Part shown: piece after piece, positions 16,194 through 25,292 of the stretch | Layout of the letters: each line of letters begins with the position of its first letter | Position numbering within the stretch: position 1 is the stretch's first letter | Source of the DNA: Alphaproteobacteria bacterium | GTDB taxonomy: Bacteria > Pseudomonadota > Alphaproteobacteria > SMXP01 | Length of the DNA: 64,000 bases | NCBI GenBank assembly: GCA_028285305.1 | Contig: JANQPV010000075.1 | Span: 120,105-184,104, forward strand | Direction of reading: 5' to 3' | Program-made: the position numbers and the translations under genes | Notes under the pieces: model-generated | What the model was told of the DNA's origin: nothing | The model's input: the letters and a program-made list of their open reading frames with translations, nothing else | Databases searched by the model: none

Positions 16194-16967
16194 CTACTCT
16201 TCAGCGCCTTCCTTGGATAGTTTTCTGAAGGTTCTCCCCAGCCAATCATGAGATTGCTCTGTATACAAGCCAACTATGAAGCCGATAAATGCAAGTCCAA
16301 ACACGTTGTGCTGACTATCGCTGGTACCGGATGTAAAAGCTAAAAAGTTACCGCTCCGAATAGCTAGAAGAAATCCAAAAGCGATTACAGCGGAGAAAAC
16401 TGCCTTCGACCAAATGAACCGACCCTCCGCTCTAAATGTTGTCGCGGCGTAACCGATAATTGAGCATACGCTGACAACAAAAAAGACGATGACAAGACTG
16501 GGCCAAGAATTCGGGAAAGTACTAGAGACAGCTTGCCAATAGGGACCCCTAGGACATTGCCAAGAGGAATTGACTACCTGGCCTCCTTGATCAGTCCATT
16601 GTAATTTGCACTGCAGAACTTCTGGATTGCAGCTGGACTCCAACTGCTCACGAATTATCTTTAAGGGAATCGACTCTCTTTTCTGGCCAGCATTAATTCG
16701 AGCCGTAACTTTGTCCCTTGCCGCGCGAAGACAGTGTGTTTGTTCCTCGGCCTGGTCGTTGCTGTGATCTCTCTCCAATTCAGAGATTCTAGCCTCAATA
16801 CGCTCGACAAGCTTGTCACGGGCTTCGAGTTCGTTCATGGCAAAGGGTAGGGCGAGTACCAGAGCTAGCGTTGCCATCACGTGCCAATTGTCGACAAAGA
16901 ATTGGACGACCGTATTCCAAGGCGTTTTGGCGATCTCGGCCACGACCAATGCTCCGCGAGATGACAT
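16194..16967 (-). CDS. Hypothetical membrane protein with a cysteine-containing loop
   Basis: A 257-residue membrane protein of unknown family. One hydrophobic helix lies near 30-43 (HVMATLALVLALPFAMN), then a charged coiled-coil-like stretch (ELEARDKLVERIEARISELERDH), a presumably extracytoplasmic region with four cysteines (SCNPEVLQC, SSWQCPRG among them), and three helices at about 158-180, 189-205 and 220-236. The four-cysteine loop between membrane segments suggests a folded, disulphide-bonded periplasmic domain. A+T content is above that of its neighbours and the ribosome-binding site is poor (GAGAGG abuts the ATG), so the true start may be a little downstream. Confidence 0.5.
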   Translation of the reverse strand: MSSRGALVVAEIAKTPWNTVVQFFVDNWHVMATLALVLALPFAMNELEARDKLVERIEARISELERDHSNDQAEEQTHCLRAARDKVTARINAGQKRESIPLKIIREQLESSCNPEVLQCKLQWTDQGGQVVNSSWQCPRGPYWQAVSSTFPNSWPSLVIVFFVVSVCSIIGYAATTFRAEGRFIWSKAVFSAVIAFGFLLAIRSGNFLAFTSGTSDSQHNVFGLAFIGFIVGLYTEQSHDWLGRTFRKLSKEGAEE

Positions 16968-17149
16968 CCTCTCAACACTCGCTCATTTCAGCCAGTTTTT
17001 CAACTGAATAGAAATGAGCTGTTCATCACAACCTAAGAGAGCGTTCCCCTAGACGATTTCGGAAGGTCTGTTCTTGAGTAGGTGTAGGTTTGGCCTCAGC
17101 GAGTAGGTTAGCAACAGATCAAATAGTTTGGCCGGAAGCCGGAAAACCC

Positions 17150-18793
17150 CTAATCCGACGATTTTGCTGCCCCGTTCGTTCCTTTAGAGCTCTTGGTGGC
17201 ACGTTTCGCTGCGGGCTTGCTCGCCCGCTTGGCCTTTGTCGTCTTTTTGGTGGCTCCATTGGCTTCACCATTAGCCTTCGCGCGATCGCTGCCAGCAGCC
17301 GGCCGTACCCGGTGATAGGTCTTGCGGGCTCGCTTCTTTTTGCCGCTCCCGTTTGCGGACGCCCGGGCGGTGGCCCCGGCTTTCTTCTCTGCAGCAACTT
17401 TCAGTTCCTCGAGAGCGTCCTTGAGGTACCCGATAAAGACGGGCGTATCGGGCATCATTTGCCGCGTGGTGGTGAGGCTGAAGCCGAGCTTGCCGTTATA
17501 GCTGGGTGTCGCAATGAACAGGCCCACGCCGGCGCCTATGGGCGCCATCCCCCAGGTTTCCAGGACTTCCGCGCCGCAGAAGTAAAGGGGGAACTGAATA
17601 CCGGGAACGTTGGAAATGAACACATTGCTCATCCGTTCACCCAGCGGTGTATCGTTGGCAATGAGAGTGCCAACAAGCGCAAGAGCGGGCGCGGGCACAT
17701 GTTGACTTAAGTCTGTAAACAGACGGGTAAACGACCCACTCTTCGATTGCTTCGCTGCTTGGGTTGCGCGAACGATTGATTTGAGCCGGTCCACGGGATT
17801 GGCAATGTTGGTGAACAGAGGAACCGCCATGGCCGAGATATTGTTGCCATCGTCCGCCCCCGCCGCATCTTTCGGGCGCATATTGATGGGTGCGGTTGCG
17901 ACAAGCGGCTCTTCCGGCAGCTCGTTCTTCTCCGACAGATACGAGCGAAGCGCACCGCTGCACACCGCCAGCACCACATCGTTGATCTTGGCGTCATCAA
18001 ACGCCCGCGCCACGTTCCGAAAGTCTTCAAGCGGAAAAGAAACGGCATCAAACGCCCGGTTGGGCGAGACGTCCCGGTTGAAGCGCGTTTGTGGGATCGT
18101 CATCTGCCGGTCTTTCTGACGCCGAGAGCGGATGGCCTCCCGCGCGAGAGAAGGCGCCATACCAAGAGCCTTGCGCGCGAGTGTGACAGGCGACGAGACA
18201 TTGTTGACGGCCGCCCGCGTGAGCATTTCCGGCATCGACGGCGAGGCCACCGGGGCCGGCCGCTTCCCAGACGGAGGGATCACAGGGGGACCTTTCGGAC
18301 CCAAATCCATCATGGAGAAGAGAAACTTCTGCGCCGATGTTCCGTCCACCGCCGAATGATGCATTTTGGTGACGAGGCCGAAGGAACCCTTGGGAACACC
18401 TTCCACATTGTTGAGCCCTTCGATCACATAGATTTCCCACGGCGGCCTTGACATGTCGAGAGGGCGCGAGTGAAACCGGGCCACATGGATACAAAACTGC
18501 CGCCAATCGGCCGGGGCCGGCAGGCGCCCGTGGCGCACGTGATACTCAAGATCAAAATGCGGATCGTCCACCCAATAGGGAAAATCCATATCAAAGGGTA
18601 AGCGTTTGAGCTTGCGATTAAAGATCGGCGAGTCGCCGAGCCGTTCTTCGACGGTCTTAAGGATCTCTTTAAAACGGACCGTTTTATTGGGGGCGGTCGC
18701 TTGATCGCAGATCCCCACCGACGTCACATGGGCGGCAACTTGACCGTCTTCCATGTAAAGGAATTGAGCGTCTTGAGGTTTCAATTGGTGCAT
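17150..18793 (-). CDS. Wax ester synthase/diacylglycerol acyltransferase with basic tail
   Basis: A 547-residue WS/DGAT enzyme. The N-terminus HQLKPQDAQFLYMED is the usual family opening; the catalytic motif H145-H-S-A-V-D-G151 (HHxxxDG) is intact, followed by PLEDFRNVARAFDDAKINDVVLAVC and the C-terminal block VFISNVPG and the NYNGK-like PSYNGKLGFSLT. It esterifies fatty acyl-CoA with fatty alcohol or diacylglycerol, producing storage wax esters or triacylglycerol at the membrane or lipid droplet. Family members usually end near residue 470; this one adds about 70 residues rich in Lys, Ala, Arg and Ser (KKTTKAKRASKPAAKRATKS), resembling PhaF/histone-H1-like tails. It lies next to plsB and gpsA, which supply the acylated glycerol backbone. 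Confidence 0.92.
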   Translation of the reverse strand: MHQLKPQDAQFLYMEDGQVAAHVTSVGICDQATAPNKTVRFKEILKTVEERLGDSPIFNRKLKRLPFDMDFPYWVDDPHFDLEYHVRHGRLPAPADWRQFCIHVARFHSRPLDMSRPPWEIYVIEGLNNVEGVPKGSFGLVTKMHHSAVDGTSAQKFLFSMMDLGPKGPPVIPPSGKRPAPVASPSMPEMLTRAAVNNVSSPVTLARKALGMAPSLAREAIRSRRQKDRQMTIPQTRFNRDVSPNRAFDAVSFPLEDFRNVARAFDDAKINDVVLAVCSGALRSYLSEKNELPEEPLVATAPINMRPKDAAGADDGNNISAMAVPLFTNIANPVDRLKSIVRATQAAKQSKSGSFTRLFTDLSQHVPAPALALVGTLIANDTPLGERMSNVFISNVPGIQFPLYFCGAEVLETWGMAPIGAGVGLFIATPSYNGKLGFSLTTTRQMMPDTPVFIGYLKDALEELKVAAEKKAGATARASANGSGKKKRARKTYHRVRPAAGSDRAKANGEANGATKKTTKAKRASKPAAKRATKSSKGTNGAAKSSD

Positions 18794-18822
18794 GACACGT
18801 CATCCATTTTTTAACCGCGTCC

Positions 18823-18921
18823 TAGAGCCGTCCCAGTATTAATCACAAAACAGCCCCAGAGTCTTTGTTTTGAGCGTTTCCGGGCGGCGAACCGGCTTCC
18901 ACATCGCCTGGAAGCGCTCTA
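18823..18921. repeat. Dispersed 100-base double-hairpin repeat, copy 1
   Basis: TAGAGCCG... to ...GCGCTCTA, 99 bases between the WS/DGAT and plsB genes. It has the same layout as 35867-35970: a first dyad around ACAAAACAG..., then GCGTTTCC-GGGCGGCGAACCGGCTTCC-...-GGAAGCGC as the second. Copies diverge mostly in compensating positions, as in mobile palindromic repeats of Alphaproteobacteria. Confidence 0.65.
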
Positions 18922-18969
18922 TCGCAATTCTATTCAGACTTCATGAACGCAAAAAGTTGAAAAGTCTGT

Positions 18970-21435
18970 CTAATTGGCCGCCTTTTTGGCCTCGTTGTCC
19001 ACAGCCACGCCGCGAACACCGATATCTGCGCTGCGGCGCCGGTTTGCCGCGATTTCATCCACACGCCGAATGCGCTCGGCAATATCCTTCAGCTCCCGCG
19101 CGAACGCAACCCGCGCGCCTTTTGGATCGGACAGGCCTTTGTCCATCAGACCGCGGTTGGCGGCCAGTTTGTGTCCATTGCTAAACATGAGCTTACCGAT
19201 CGACTCTTCGCTCGTGATGCGCCTTTGCAAAAAGGATTGCCGGCCTAACGTCAAAGCGGCGTTGACGACCGTCTTCTCGTCATGAGCATCCGTGGCCTCG
19301 GCATTCAACAAAACGTCCGCGACCACCACATAAGCTTCGGCAAACGGCCTTAAGACCGCATGGGACACAAGGGGGGTGAGAGACCGAAGCAGCTTTTGCG
19401 CCCCGCCCATGGCAAGGGTTTGTTCCCATTGCGGGTCATATCTTTCAATCTCTGCCCGGACTTCTTCGTTGAATTCATCTGTTTCAGGATAAAAGAACTC
19501 GTACTTGAATGTATCTCTCAGCCGGACCGCTTCTTGCCAGAATGTGTAAACGGCTTCCGATCCTGGGCTTTCGGCAGCTTTGGCGAGCGCCAGCTCAATA
19601 ATAGCCTTCTCCACAAAGAAATGGATGCAAGTGTTCCGGTAGTAACTGGCGGCGAAGTGCTGGCCCGGCGCGATGGAGTAAACGCGCTCTGGTCCTCCGT
19701 CGTACCGGTCGACTACACCCATATCGATCATAGCCCGCGCAACGTCGCGAATGCGCTCTTCATATTCGTCAATCTCGTAGTCTCTCAGTTCCTCCGTCAT
19801 CGGCAAATTTCTTTTCCGCGCCCATTCGATAAGCTCGATCATTTCCGCATCGAACTCGTCGTCTGTGAGCGCCTGCGGTGTGGCTCCGGTCAGACAGAGC
19901 GACAAGAGCGCAGAAGGTGTAATGGGCGTAACCGCATTAGCTTTAACCGAGGCGTCAAAAGCGATCTTCTGCAATTCAACGGAAAACTGATTCGAGTCGT
20001 CGTTAAGGGCGTCTTCGAACACCTGGCTGGTTGTATCCACAACAATGGGATCCCCCAACCCAATTGAAATACGCCCAAGAGGCTTGCGCAAACTTCGCAC
20101 ATAATCCGTGAACCACATAAGGCTCTCCGGACGCTTCGTTCCCCCTGTTTGCTCCGCGGCGTAGTCGCTTAACTCGGCAATCAAATCATAATAGATCGAC
20201 ATCGGAATGACGTGCAAATCGGTCACATTGTTGCGGGCGGCGGCCTCCACGGCGTACTTCAAAATACCAAACCGGGGGGGCATGAGCTTCCCGTTCCGCG
20301 ATCTGGTGCCCTCCAGAGCCCATGAAATCGGAAATCGCTTTTCCAACAAGAACGTCAAATAAAACCGCAACACGACCTTATAGACCGGACTGTCTTGCAT
20401 GTTCCGCCGTATAAAGACGGTGCCGGCCCGGCGGAACAAGTATCCGATGCCTGCAAAGGCCATATTATTCCCGCCGATCATATGAACGAGGGGAAAGCCT
20501 TCCTCCCCCGTTGCGACAACCATCGCCATCCCATCCACATGGGTCTTGTGGGTCCAGACAAGGACCGTCGGCTTGGTGAGTGCCAGAGCGCGGATTTCCT
20601 TCATGCGTTCTTCGTCATAGTGAATCCGGTCGTCATAGCCCAGCCGACACAAGAATCTTGAAAGACTCTGTGTCATCGAAACATGGGGTGCACGAACTTT
20701 GGGAATTAGTTCTTTGAGACAGTCTTTGGCTTCGGCCCGCACGCTTTCGATGTTTGCGCCTGTCTCTTTCGCCAGTTGTTCAAGGGCTTCTTGGAATTCA
20801 GGCCGCGCCCAGATGGCTGTTTTGACGAGACGTGGATATTTCAGCGTTGCACCGGTCACTGAGCGCGAATCTCGCTCGATGGTCAGTCCTGCCTGAAGCG
20901 CTACATAGTCTGCAAATGCACGAGGCGCGCCGGTCACTCGATCGTCATACCGCGCACCGCGTTTGAAACGCGCAAACAGAGATGCGCCCGAACCGGCCTC
21001 TCCGATAACAAGCGTGCAGCGTTCCGGAGACTTGCGGATGATCGAACGCTGTCGACCGCCGTTGCGCAGCGTCGCCATCCAAGCTCTCGTTTCTCGCCAC
21101 GTTTGGCTTTCAGGGTTCTTGGGCTTCCATGCGACACCGACAGGAACAATGGTTAACCTATCAGTATCTGTGAGCGCATCTGTTAGATCTTCGTGTTGCA
21201 GTCCGTCTCCCTTATTGCCCTCAATGGTGCGTGCACGGTGTATCTGGTGCGTCGAGCCCAACTGGCGCTCGACGGATGTCATGAACGCATCCAACAATGA
21301 CCGCTCGGTAGATGTATTTTCGTGTAGGATGAATAGAACCTTGTTTTCAGGCTCCTTTGGCAACGCGCCGGTAATGCCAACGCCATCGGGCAGCGTGTCT
21401 GTAAAACTGGAAGAGTGCATAACCTGGTTCTCCAT
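18970..21435 (-). CDS. plsB: Glycerol-3-phosphate 1-O-acyltransferase
   Basis: An 821-residue PlsB-type membrane acyltransferase. Conserved blocks are in order: H296-K-T-H-V-D301 (HX4D catalytic motif), GTVFIRR (block II), WALEGTRSRNGKLMPPRFGIL (block III, glycerol-3-phosphate binding) and VIPMSIYYD (block IV), then the long C-terminal helical region typical of PlsB. It transfers acyl groups to sn-1 of glycerol-3-phosphate, the first step of phospholipid and triacylglycerol synthesis, at the inner membrane. Its ATG overlaps the gpsA stop as TAATG at 21435, so translation is coupled to the enzyme making its substrate. Length agrees with the E. coli protein (about 807). Confidence 0.92.
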   Translation of the reverse strand: MENQVMHSSSFTDTLPDGVGITGALPKEPENKVLFILHENTSTERSLLDAFMTSVERQLGSTHQIHRARTIEGNKGDGLQHEDLTDALTDTDRLTIVPVGVAWKPKNPESQTWRETRAWMATLRNGGRQRSIIRKSPERCTLVIGEAGSGASLFARFKRGARYDDRVTGAPRAFADYVALQAGLTIERDSRSVTGATLKYPRLVKTAIWARPEFQEALEQLAKETGANIESVRAEAKDCLKELIPKVRAPHVSMTQSLSRFLCRLGYDDRIHYDEERMKEIRALALTKPTVLVWTHKTHVDGMAMVVATGEEGFPLVHMIGGNNMAFAGIGYLFRRAGTVFIRRNMQDSPVYKVVLRFYLTFLLEKRFPISWALEGTRSRNGKLMPPRFGILKYAVEAAARNNVTDLHVIPMSIYYDLIAELSDYAAEQTGGTKRPESLMWFTDYVRSLRKPLGRISIGLGDPIVVDTTSQVFEDALNDDSNQFSVELQKIAFDASVKANAVTPITPSALLSLCLTGATPQALTDDEFDAEMIELIEWARKRNLPMTEELRDYEIDEYEERIRDVARAMIDMGVVDRYDGGPERVYSIAPGQHFAASYYRNTCIHFFVEKAIIELALAKAAESPGSEAVYTFWQEAVRLRDTFKYEFFYPETDEFNEEVRAEIERYDPQWEQTLAMGGAQKLLRSLTPLVSHAVLRPFAEAYVVVADVLLNAEATDAHDEKTVVNAALTLGRQSFLQRRITSEESIGKLMFSNGHKLAANRGLMDKGLSDPKGARVAFARELKDIAERIRRVDEIAANRRRSADIGVRGVAVDNEAKKAAN

Positions 21436-22436
21436 TACCCGGGCTCAGCCTCGGAGCCGGTTTCATGCCTCAACAGTCCCCGGAAGGCCTGACGCGCGGT
21501 CGCTCCTTCGTGGCAGACTTTATAAACTTCCTCAGCAATCGGCATTTTGACATGATAGAGTTCTGCCAGTTCCATAACGATTTTGCTCGACTTAATGCCT
21601 TCTGCAACCTGATTCATGTCTGCCACGATTTCGTCAACGGTCCGGCCCTTTCCCAATTGCTCACCAACCGTATGATTACGGCTTAGGCTGCTGGTGCAAG
21701 TCGCCATCAGATCGCCCATGCCGGCAAGCCCTGCAAATGTTCGCGCCCGTCCCCCCATAGCCGTTCCCAGGCGGATAATCTCAGCCAGACCCCGGGTAAT
21801 GACGGCGGATCTCGTGTTTTCTCCAGCGCCCGCACCGTCGCCCATGCCAGCTGCGATGGCGATCACGTTCTTGAGGGCGCCCCCGAGTTCGCACCCCACC
21901 ATGTCGGTATTGGTGTAAACCCGGAACAGATTGGAATTAAAGACCGGCTGCAACTGGCGCACGATAACTTCGTCCTCCATCGCGAGGACGCTGGCTGCGG
22001 CGTAACCCGCCAAGACTTCCTTTGCCAAATTGGGTCCCGTCAGAACACCGGGTGGATGGCCCGGCAAGATCTCTTTGATGATCTCGGTCATCCGATAGCG
22101 GGTGCCGATTTCGAACCCTTTGGCGAGCGAAACAACCGGAACCCAAGGTCGGATATGATCACGGATATCTTCAAGGGTGGTCCGCATAGCTTTGGATGGA
22201 ACCCCCATCACCACCACATCGGCTTGGCTTACTGCGTCGGATAGGTGGCTCGTTGCGGTAAGCGAGCGATGTGTTTTCAGGTCGCCTAGGTATTGGCTGT
22301 TGGCGTGATTCCGATTGATGTCTTCGGCGGTCTCGGCGCGCCGCGCCCACAGGACCGTTGGCACGTTTCGACTAATCGTCGACGCGACCGTTGTTCCCCA
22401 AGACCCTGCACCGAGCACAGCGGCACGTAAGTGCAT
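21435..22436 (-). CDS. gpsA: NAD(P)H-dependent glycerol-3-phosphate dehydrogenase
   Basis: A 333-residue GpsA: Rossmann GAGSWGTT (9-16), VVMGVPSKAMR, LAKGFE (catalytic-lysine region), LTGPNLAKE, GGALKNVIAIAAGMGDG (with the active-site Lys) and AGMGDLMATCTS. It reduces dihydroxyacetone phosphate to sn-glycerol-3-phosphate in the cytosol, the precursor used by PlsB encoded directly downstream. ATG 22436 begins MHLRAAVLGAGSWG and follows GGGAGAACGAC; the ORF's earlier start adds 13 unrelated residues. The shared TAATG with plsB argues for one transcript. Confidence 0.93.
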   Translation of the reverse strand: MHLRAAVLGAGSWGTTVASTISRNVPTVLWARRAETAEDINRNHANSQYLGDLKTHRSLTATSHLSDAVSQADVVVMGVPSKAMRTTLEDIRDHIRPWVPVVSLAKGFEIGTRYRMTEIIKEILPGHPPGVLTGPNLAKEVLAGYAAASVLAMEDEVIVRQLQPVFNSNLFRVYTNTDMVGCELGGALKNVIAIAAGMGDGAGAGENTRSAVITRGLAEIIRLGTAMGGRARTFAGLAGMGDLMATCTSSLSRNHTVGEQLGKGRTVDEIVADMNQVAEGIKSSKIVMELAELYHVKMPIAEEVYKVCHEGATARQAFRGLLRHETGSEAEPG

Positions 22437-22744
22437 GTCGTTCTCCCAACCGCGCGGTGCATATCTGGATTGCACCGCTCTCTTTTCTCCAGGTTAGGAC
22501 AAGACGCCGCACTTTGGAACCGTTTCGTAAAAGAAATTGAGCGGCGCAAAGTTGAAACAAGCGCCACTTTTGCTAGTGCAATCGGACTTCCCCAAAAGCC
22601 GCGAACCCGTTAAGTAAACCAAGCCGCAATGTCGGTTTCGGTCCGCTGCGCGGTTATTGGGGACTGGGGGCTCCCAGTCGCATTTTACTTTCTCGATCGA
22701 AAAGACTCCGTCTTTCGAAACCACAATCCAAAAGGGATGAAATC

Positions 22745-23065
22745 ATGAAAATTCAAAACACGCTTGCGGGCGCAGCGCTCGTTGCTGGCCTCGTTTTCTC
22801 CGGCTTTGCTCTTGCCCAAGACGCAGACGGCATGGCCGAATGCATGGAAGGCGTCAAAGCAAATGCACCGGCTGATCAATACACGGAAGAAGGCGCTCAA
22901 GCGTTCTGCACGTGTCTCGGCGAAAAAGCTGCAGCTGACCCGGCTCTTGCGGCTGAGTTTGAAGCCAATCGGGGCAAGACGCCGGAAGAAGCGGAAGCCA
23001 CCGCCTCTGAAGCTGCCAAAACGGCCGTCAATTCTTGTCTACCGCCTGAAGCTCAGCAGGGCTAA
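22745..23065 (+). CDS. Small periplasmic protein with three cysteines
   Basis: A 106-residue exported protein: signal peptide MKIQNTLAGAALVAGLVFSG followed by FALAQD, with likely cleavage after Ala-Leu-Ala. The mature part of about 80 residues is acidic, with C33 (MAECMEG), C54/C56 (AFCTCLGEK) and C98 (VNSCLPPE), and a helix ADPALAAEFEANRGKTPEEA. The CxC and two lone cysteines could bind metal or form disulphides. No family is recognised. AAGGGATG precedes the ATG. A hairpin (22662-22679, GACTGGG/CCCAGTC) sits in the leader and a terminator follows the stop, so it is probably a single-gene transcript. Confidence 0.65.
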   Translation: MKIQNTLAGAALVAGLVFSGFALAQDADGMAECMEGVKANAPADQYTEEGAQAFCTCLGEKAAADPALAAEFEANRGKTPEEAEATASEAAKTAVNSCLPPEAQQG

Positions 23066-23076
23066 CATTCGCATGC

Positions 23077-23113
23077 AGAAGGCGGTTCAGTATAAGAGCT
23101 GCCTTCTTCTTTT
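23077..23113 (+). terminator. Rho-independent terminator after the small periplasmic protein
   Basis: AGAAGGC (23077-23083) pairs with GCCTTCT (23101-23107) around a 17-base loop and is followed by TCTTTTCC. It begins 12 bases after the stop at 23065. Confidence 0.55.
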
Positions 23114-23143
23114 CCTTCCGACCCCCAGGCCCCCAAAACGCCC

Positions 23144-24028
23144 CTACATGTTGGCTTCGCCCAGGAACGAGAGCACGGCGCTCGTAAACGCATCGTTGTC
23201 GTCGCCCGCGAGCATATGGCCGGTGTCGGACACATCCACATAATCTGCATGAGGAACAGCGCCCAGGAACTCCTTGACTGACGCTTCACTCACTACGTCC
23301 GATTGGGCACCGCGCACGAGTAATGTGGGCACGCTCAAAGTCGCCGCCGCTTTCATGAGGTCTTCGGCCATCTGGTCCATATGCTCTTCGCGCGTGTCGT
23401 GATCCACAGCGCGCTCACCGCCCGAAATGAAGGCCGGATCCCATTGCCAGTACCAGCGGCCGTCGCGTTGGCGCAGAACCTTCTTTAGCCCGTCCAAACT
23501 TGATGATCGCTCCCGGTGCGGATTGTAGGCAGCGATCTCGTCTGCGGCTTCTTCGAGCGAGGCAAAGCCATCGGGATGCGCGGTCATGAAGTCAATGATC
23601 CGGCGTACGCCGAGCGGCTCGAGGCGCGGTGTCACATCCACCAAGACGAGCGCTGCGTAAAGTTGGTGCGTCATCATCCCTTGGGCGGCCAGCGCGCTCA
23701 TACCTCCCATCGAGGCGCCAACCAAGATGGGCGGCGCTGTGAACCGCTCCAGCAGGAGGAGGAGATCGCGCGCCATGATCTCCGTGCCGTATTCGCCGCC
23801 CGGAGCCCAGTCGCTGTCGCCGTGGCCGCGTGCGTCATAGCCGACGACGAAATATCCCGCGCCCGCAAGTTTGCGAGCCGTTTTGTTCCACGCCTGCCGA
23901 TTTTGGCCGCCTCCGTGAAGCAGAAGCGCTGCCTGGTTTGTTCCATGCCCCCATTCATCGCCTCTCAACGTAATCCCGCCAATGCCTTCAGCTGTGAATG
24001 GCTTGGCAACTTCATTATTCCCCGTCAT
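23144..24028 (-). CDS. Alpha/beta-hydrolase fold protein
   Basis: A 294-residue alpha/beta hydrolase. The oxyanion region LLLHGGGQNRQAW, the RGHGDSDW loop, the nucleophile elbow VGASMGG (serine near residue 107) and the C-terminal acid/histidine regions LLVRGAQSDVVSE and VDVSDTGHML are all present. The RGHGDS loop and size fit epoxide-hydrolase/haloalkane-like or carboxylesterase members; the substrate is unknown. It is followed upstream on the same strand by a TetR gene 58 bases away, so the pair may be co-transcribed and the regulator may answer to the hydrolase's substrate. Confidence 0.82.
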   Translation of the reverse strand: MTGNNEVAKPFTAEGIGGITLRGDEWGHGTNQAALLLHGGGQNRQAWNKTARKLAGAGYFVVGYDARGHGDSDWAPGGEYGTEIMARDLLLLLERFTAPPILVGASMGGMSALAAQGMMTHQLYAALVLVDVTPRLEPLGVRRIIDFMTAHPDGFASLEEAADEIAAYNPHRERSSSLDGLKKVLRQRDGRWYWQWDPAFISGGERAVDHDTREEHMDQMAEDLMKAAATLSVPTLLVRGAQSDVVSEASVKEFLGAVPHADYVDVSDTGHMLAGDDNDAFTSAVLSFLGEANM

Positions 24029-24086
24029 GACGGCACAACAAATAGAGGTGAAGACTTGTTGTCAACGGGGCATCTCCCGCGCGCTG

Positions 24087-24761
24087 TCACTCGCAGCTCA
24101 CTTGCTCCACCAGCCGGCTGGCGAATGCGCCAATGCGTTTTTGCAGAGCACGGCTTTTGTAAAGCGATGCACCCAGCAGGGCCTTTTGGGGTGCGCCGTC
24201 TGCAAACAAAAGAACAAGTGCATGGTAGAGCATTAGGAAGGTCAAGTCCGGAAACTCCCGCGCCACGCTGCCCGGTCCCGAGACGCCTTTGAGTTGTTGA
24301 GCGAGAGTCTCAAAGAGGCCGACGTCAAATCGTTTCACCCCCTCAAGCTCCGGCAACTCCTGATCTTTCACACTATGCAAGATCATCGGCGCGATGCATG
24401 GATTTTCAGCCAGAACTCCAATCATCGCTTGAACGGCTCCCTCGAGAATCTCTGGGGTGAAGGGACCATCGCCCAGCGCTTCGCGCAAAGTCCGGCCAAT
24501 CAGGGCGGTTTGAGACCGGCACACCGCCTCGTAGAGAATGGCCTTGTTGCGCCAATGAAAGTGAAGGGTTGAGACGTTGATTCCCACCGCGTCGGCGATG
24601 TCCCGGATTCCCACGCCTGCAAATCCTCGTTCGGCAAAAAGGATCTCTGCGGCGCCCAGTATCCGAGCATAGGTGCTATGCGGGTCGTCATCGACCCGCG
24701 CCAATGCTGCCTCAAAATCGAAGCGTTTCCGCGTCTTTTGTCTCTTCTCAGCCCTGGGCAT
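24087..24761 (-). CDS. TetR/AcrR-family transcriptional regulator
   Basis: A 224-residue regulator. The N-terminal DNA-binding part reads STYARILGAAEILFAERGFAGVGIRDIADAVGINVSTLHFHWRNKAILYEAVC, the standard three-helix TetR domain (about 29-80) after a basic lead. The ligand domain is variable. It is divergent from a MAPEG gene, and a perfect 18-base dyad at 24788-24805 lies between the two starts, the expected site for autorepression and control of the divergent gene. Its ligand is unknown; neighbours suggest a lipophilic compound. Confidence 0.88.
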   Translation of the reverse strand: MPRAEKRQKTRKRFDFEAALARVDDDPHSTYARILGAAEILFAERGFAGVGIRDIADAVGINVSTLHFHWRNKAILYEAVCRSQTALIGRTLREALGDGPFTPEILEGAVQAMIGVLAENPCIAPMILHSVKDQELPELEGVKRFDVGLFETLAQQLKGVSGPGSVAREFPDLTFLMLYHALVLLFADGAPQKALLGASLYKSRALQKRIGAFASRLVEQVSCE

Positions 24762-24787
24762 GCGGCCATGCTATCCAGATTCGAGAT

Positions 24788-24805
24788 ATCAAACAAGTGT
24801 TTGAT
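24788..24805. promoter_or_regulatory. Perfect dyad operator between TetR and MAPEG genes
   Basis: ATCAAACA-AG-TGTTTGAT, 8-base arms around two bases, placed 27 bases before the TetR start and 48 before the MAPEG start. The shape and length are typical of TetR-family operators, and this is the only strong dyad in the 91-base intergenic region. Confidence 0.65.
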
Positions 24806-24852
24806 TGATCATGTTCAATAGTCTAGGTTGGATCGCAAAATGGAGGATCGTG

Positions 24853-25269
24853 ATGTCTGAGAAAGCGCTCGTCTATCCCATGTTTGCCATGGTCGTGTTG
24901 AGCTTCACTGTGCTCATATCTTTGTTCCGCACACGATTGAAGTCGGTGAGGGAAGGCGCAGTAAACGCCGGCTATTTCCAGACTTATACAGGAGCGACTG
25001 AGCCGGAGGCATCCCTTAAGCTCGCGCGGCACTTCGTCAATTTATTCGAAGCCCCAGTCCTATTTTATGTGGTCTGTCTGGCGGCCATCGTGACGGGGCT
25101 AAGCAGCGGGAGCTTTATTGCCCTTGCTTGGACCTACGTCGCCCTCCGCGTTGCGCATACATTCATCCACACACGGCCGAACGTTTTGACTTGGCGCATC
25201 GCGGCGTATTTCTCAAGCTGGTTCGTACTGATTGCGATGTGGACCTATCTGCTCATCTTTAATTTGTAG
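24853..25269 (+). CDS. MAPEG-family membrane protein
   Basis: A 138-residue protein with four hydrophobic helices: YPMFAMVVLSFTVLISLF, PVLFYVVCLAAIVTGL, FIALAWTYVALRVAHTFIH and YFSSWFVLIAMWTYLLIF. The RHFVNLFEAPVLFYV and YVALRVAHTFIH segments are hallmarks of MAPEG proteins (membrane-associated eicosanoid/glutathione enzymes); bacterial members are uncharacterised, possibly glutathione-dependent. ATG 24853 is preferred over the ORF limit because GGAGG stands at 24842-24846. It is controlled, presumably, by the divergent TetR. Confidence 0.85.
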   Translation: MSEKALVYPMFAMVVLSFTVLISLFRTRLKSVREGAVNAGYFQTYTGATEPEASLKLARHFVNLFEAPVLFYVVCLAAIVTGLSSGSFIALAWTYVALRVAHTFIHTRPNVLTWRIAAYFSSWFVLIAMWTYLLIFNL

Positions 25270-25292
25270 AAAGAGCAAAAAATATTCTGGAC

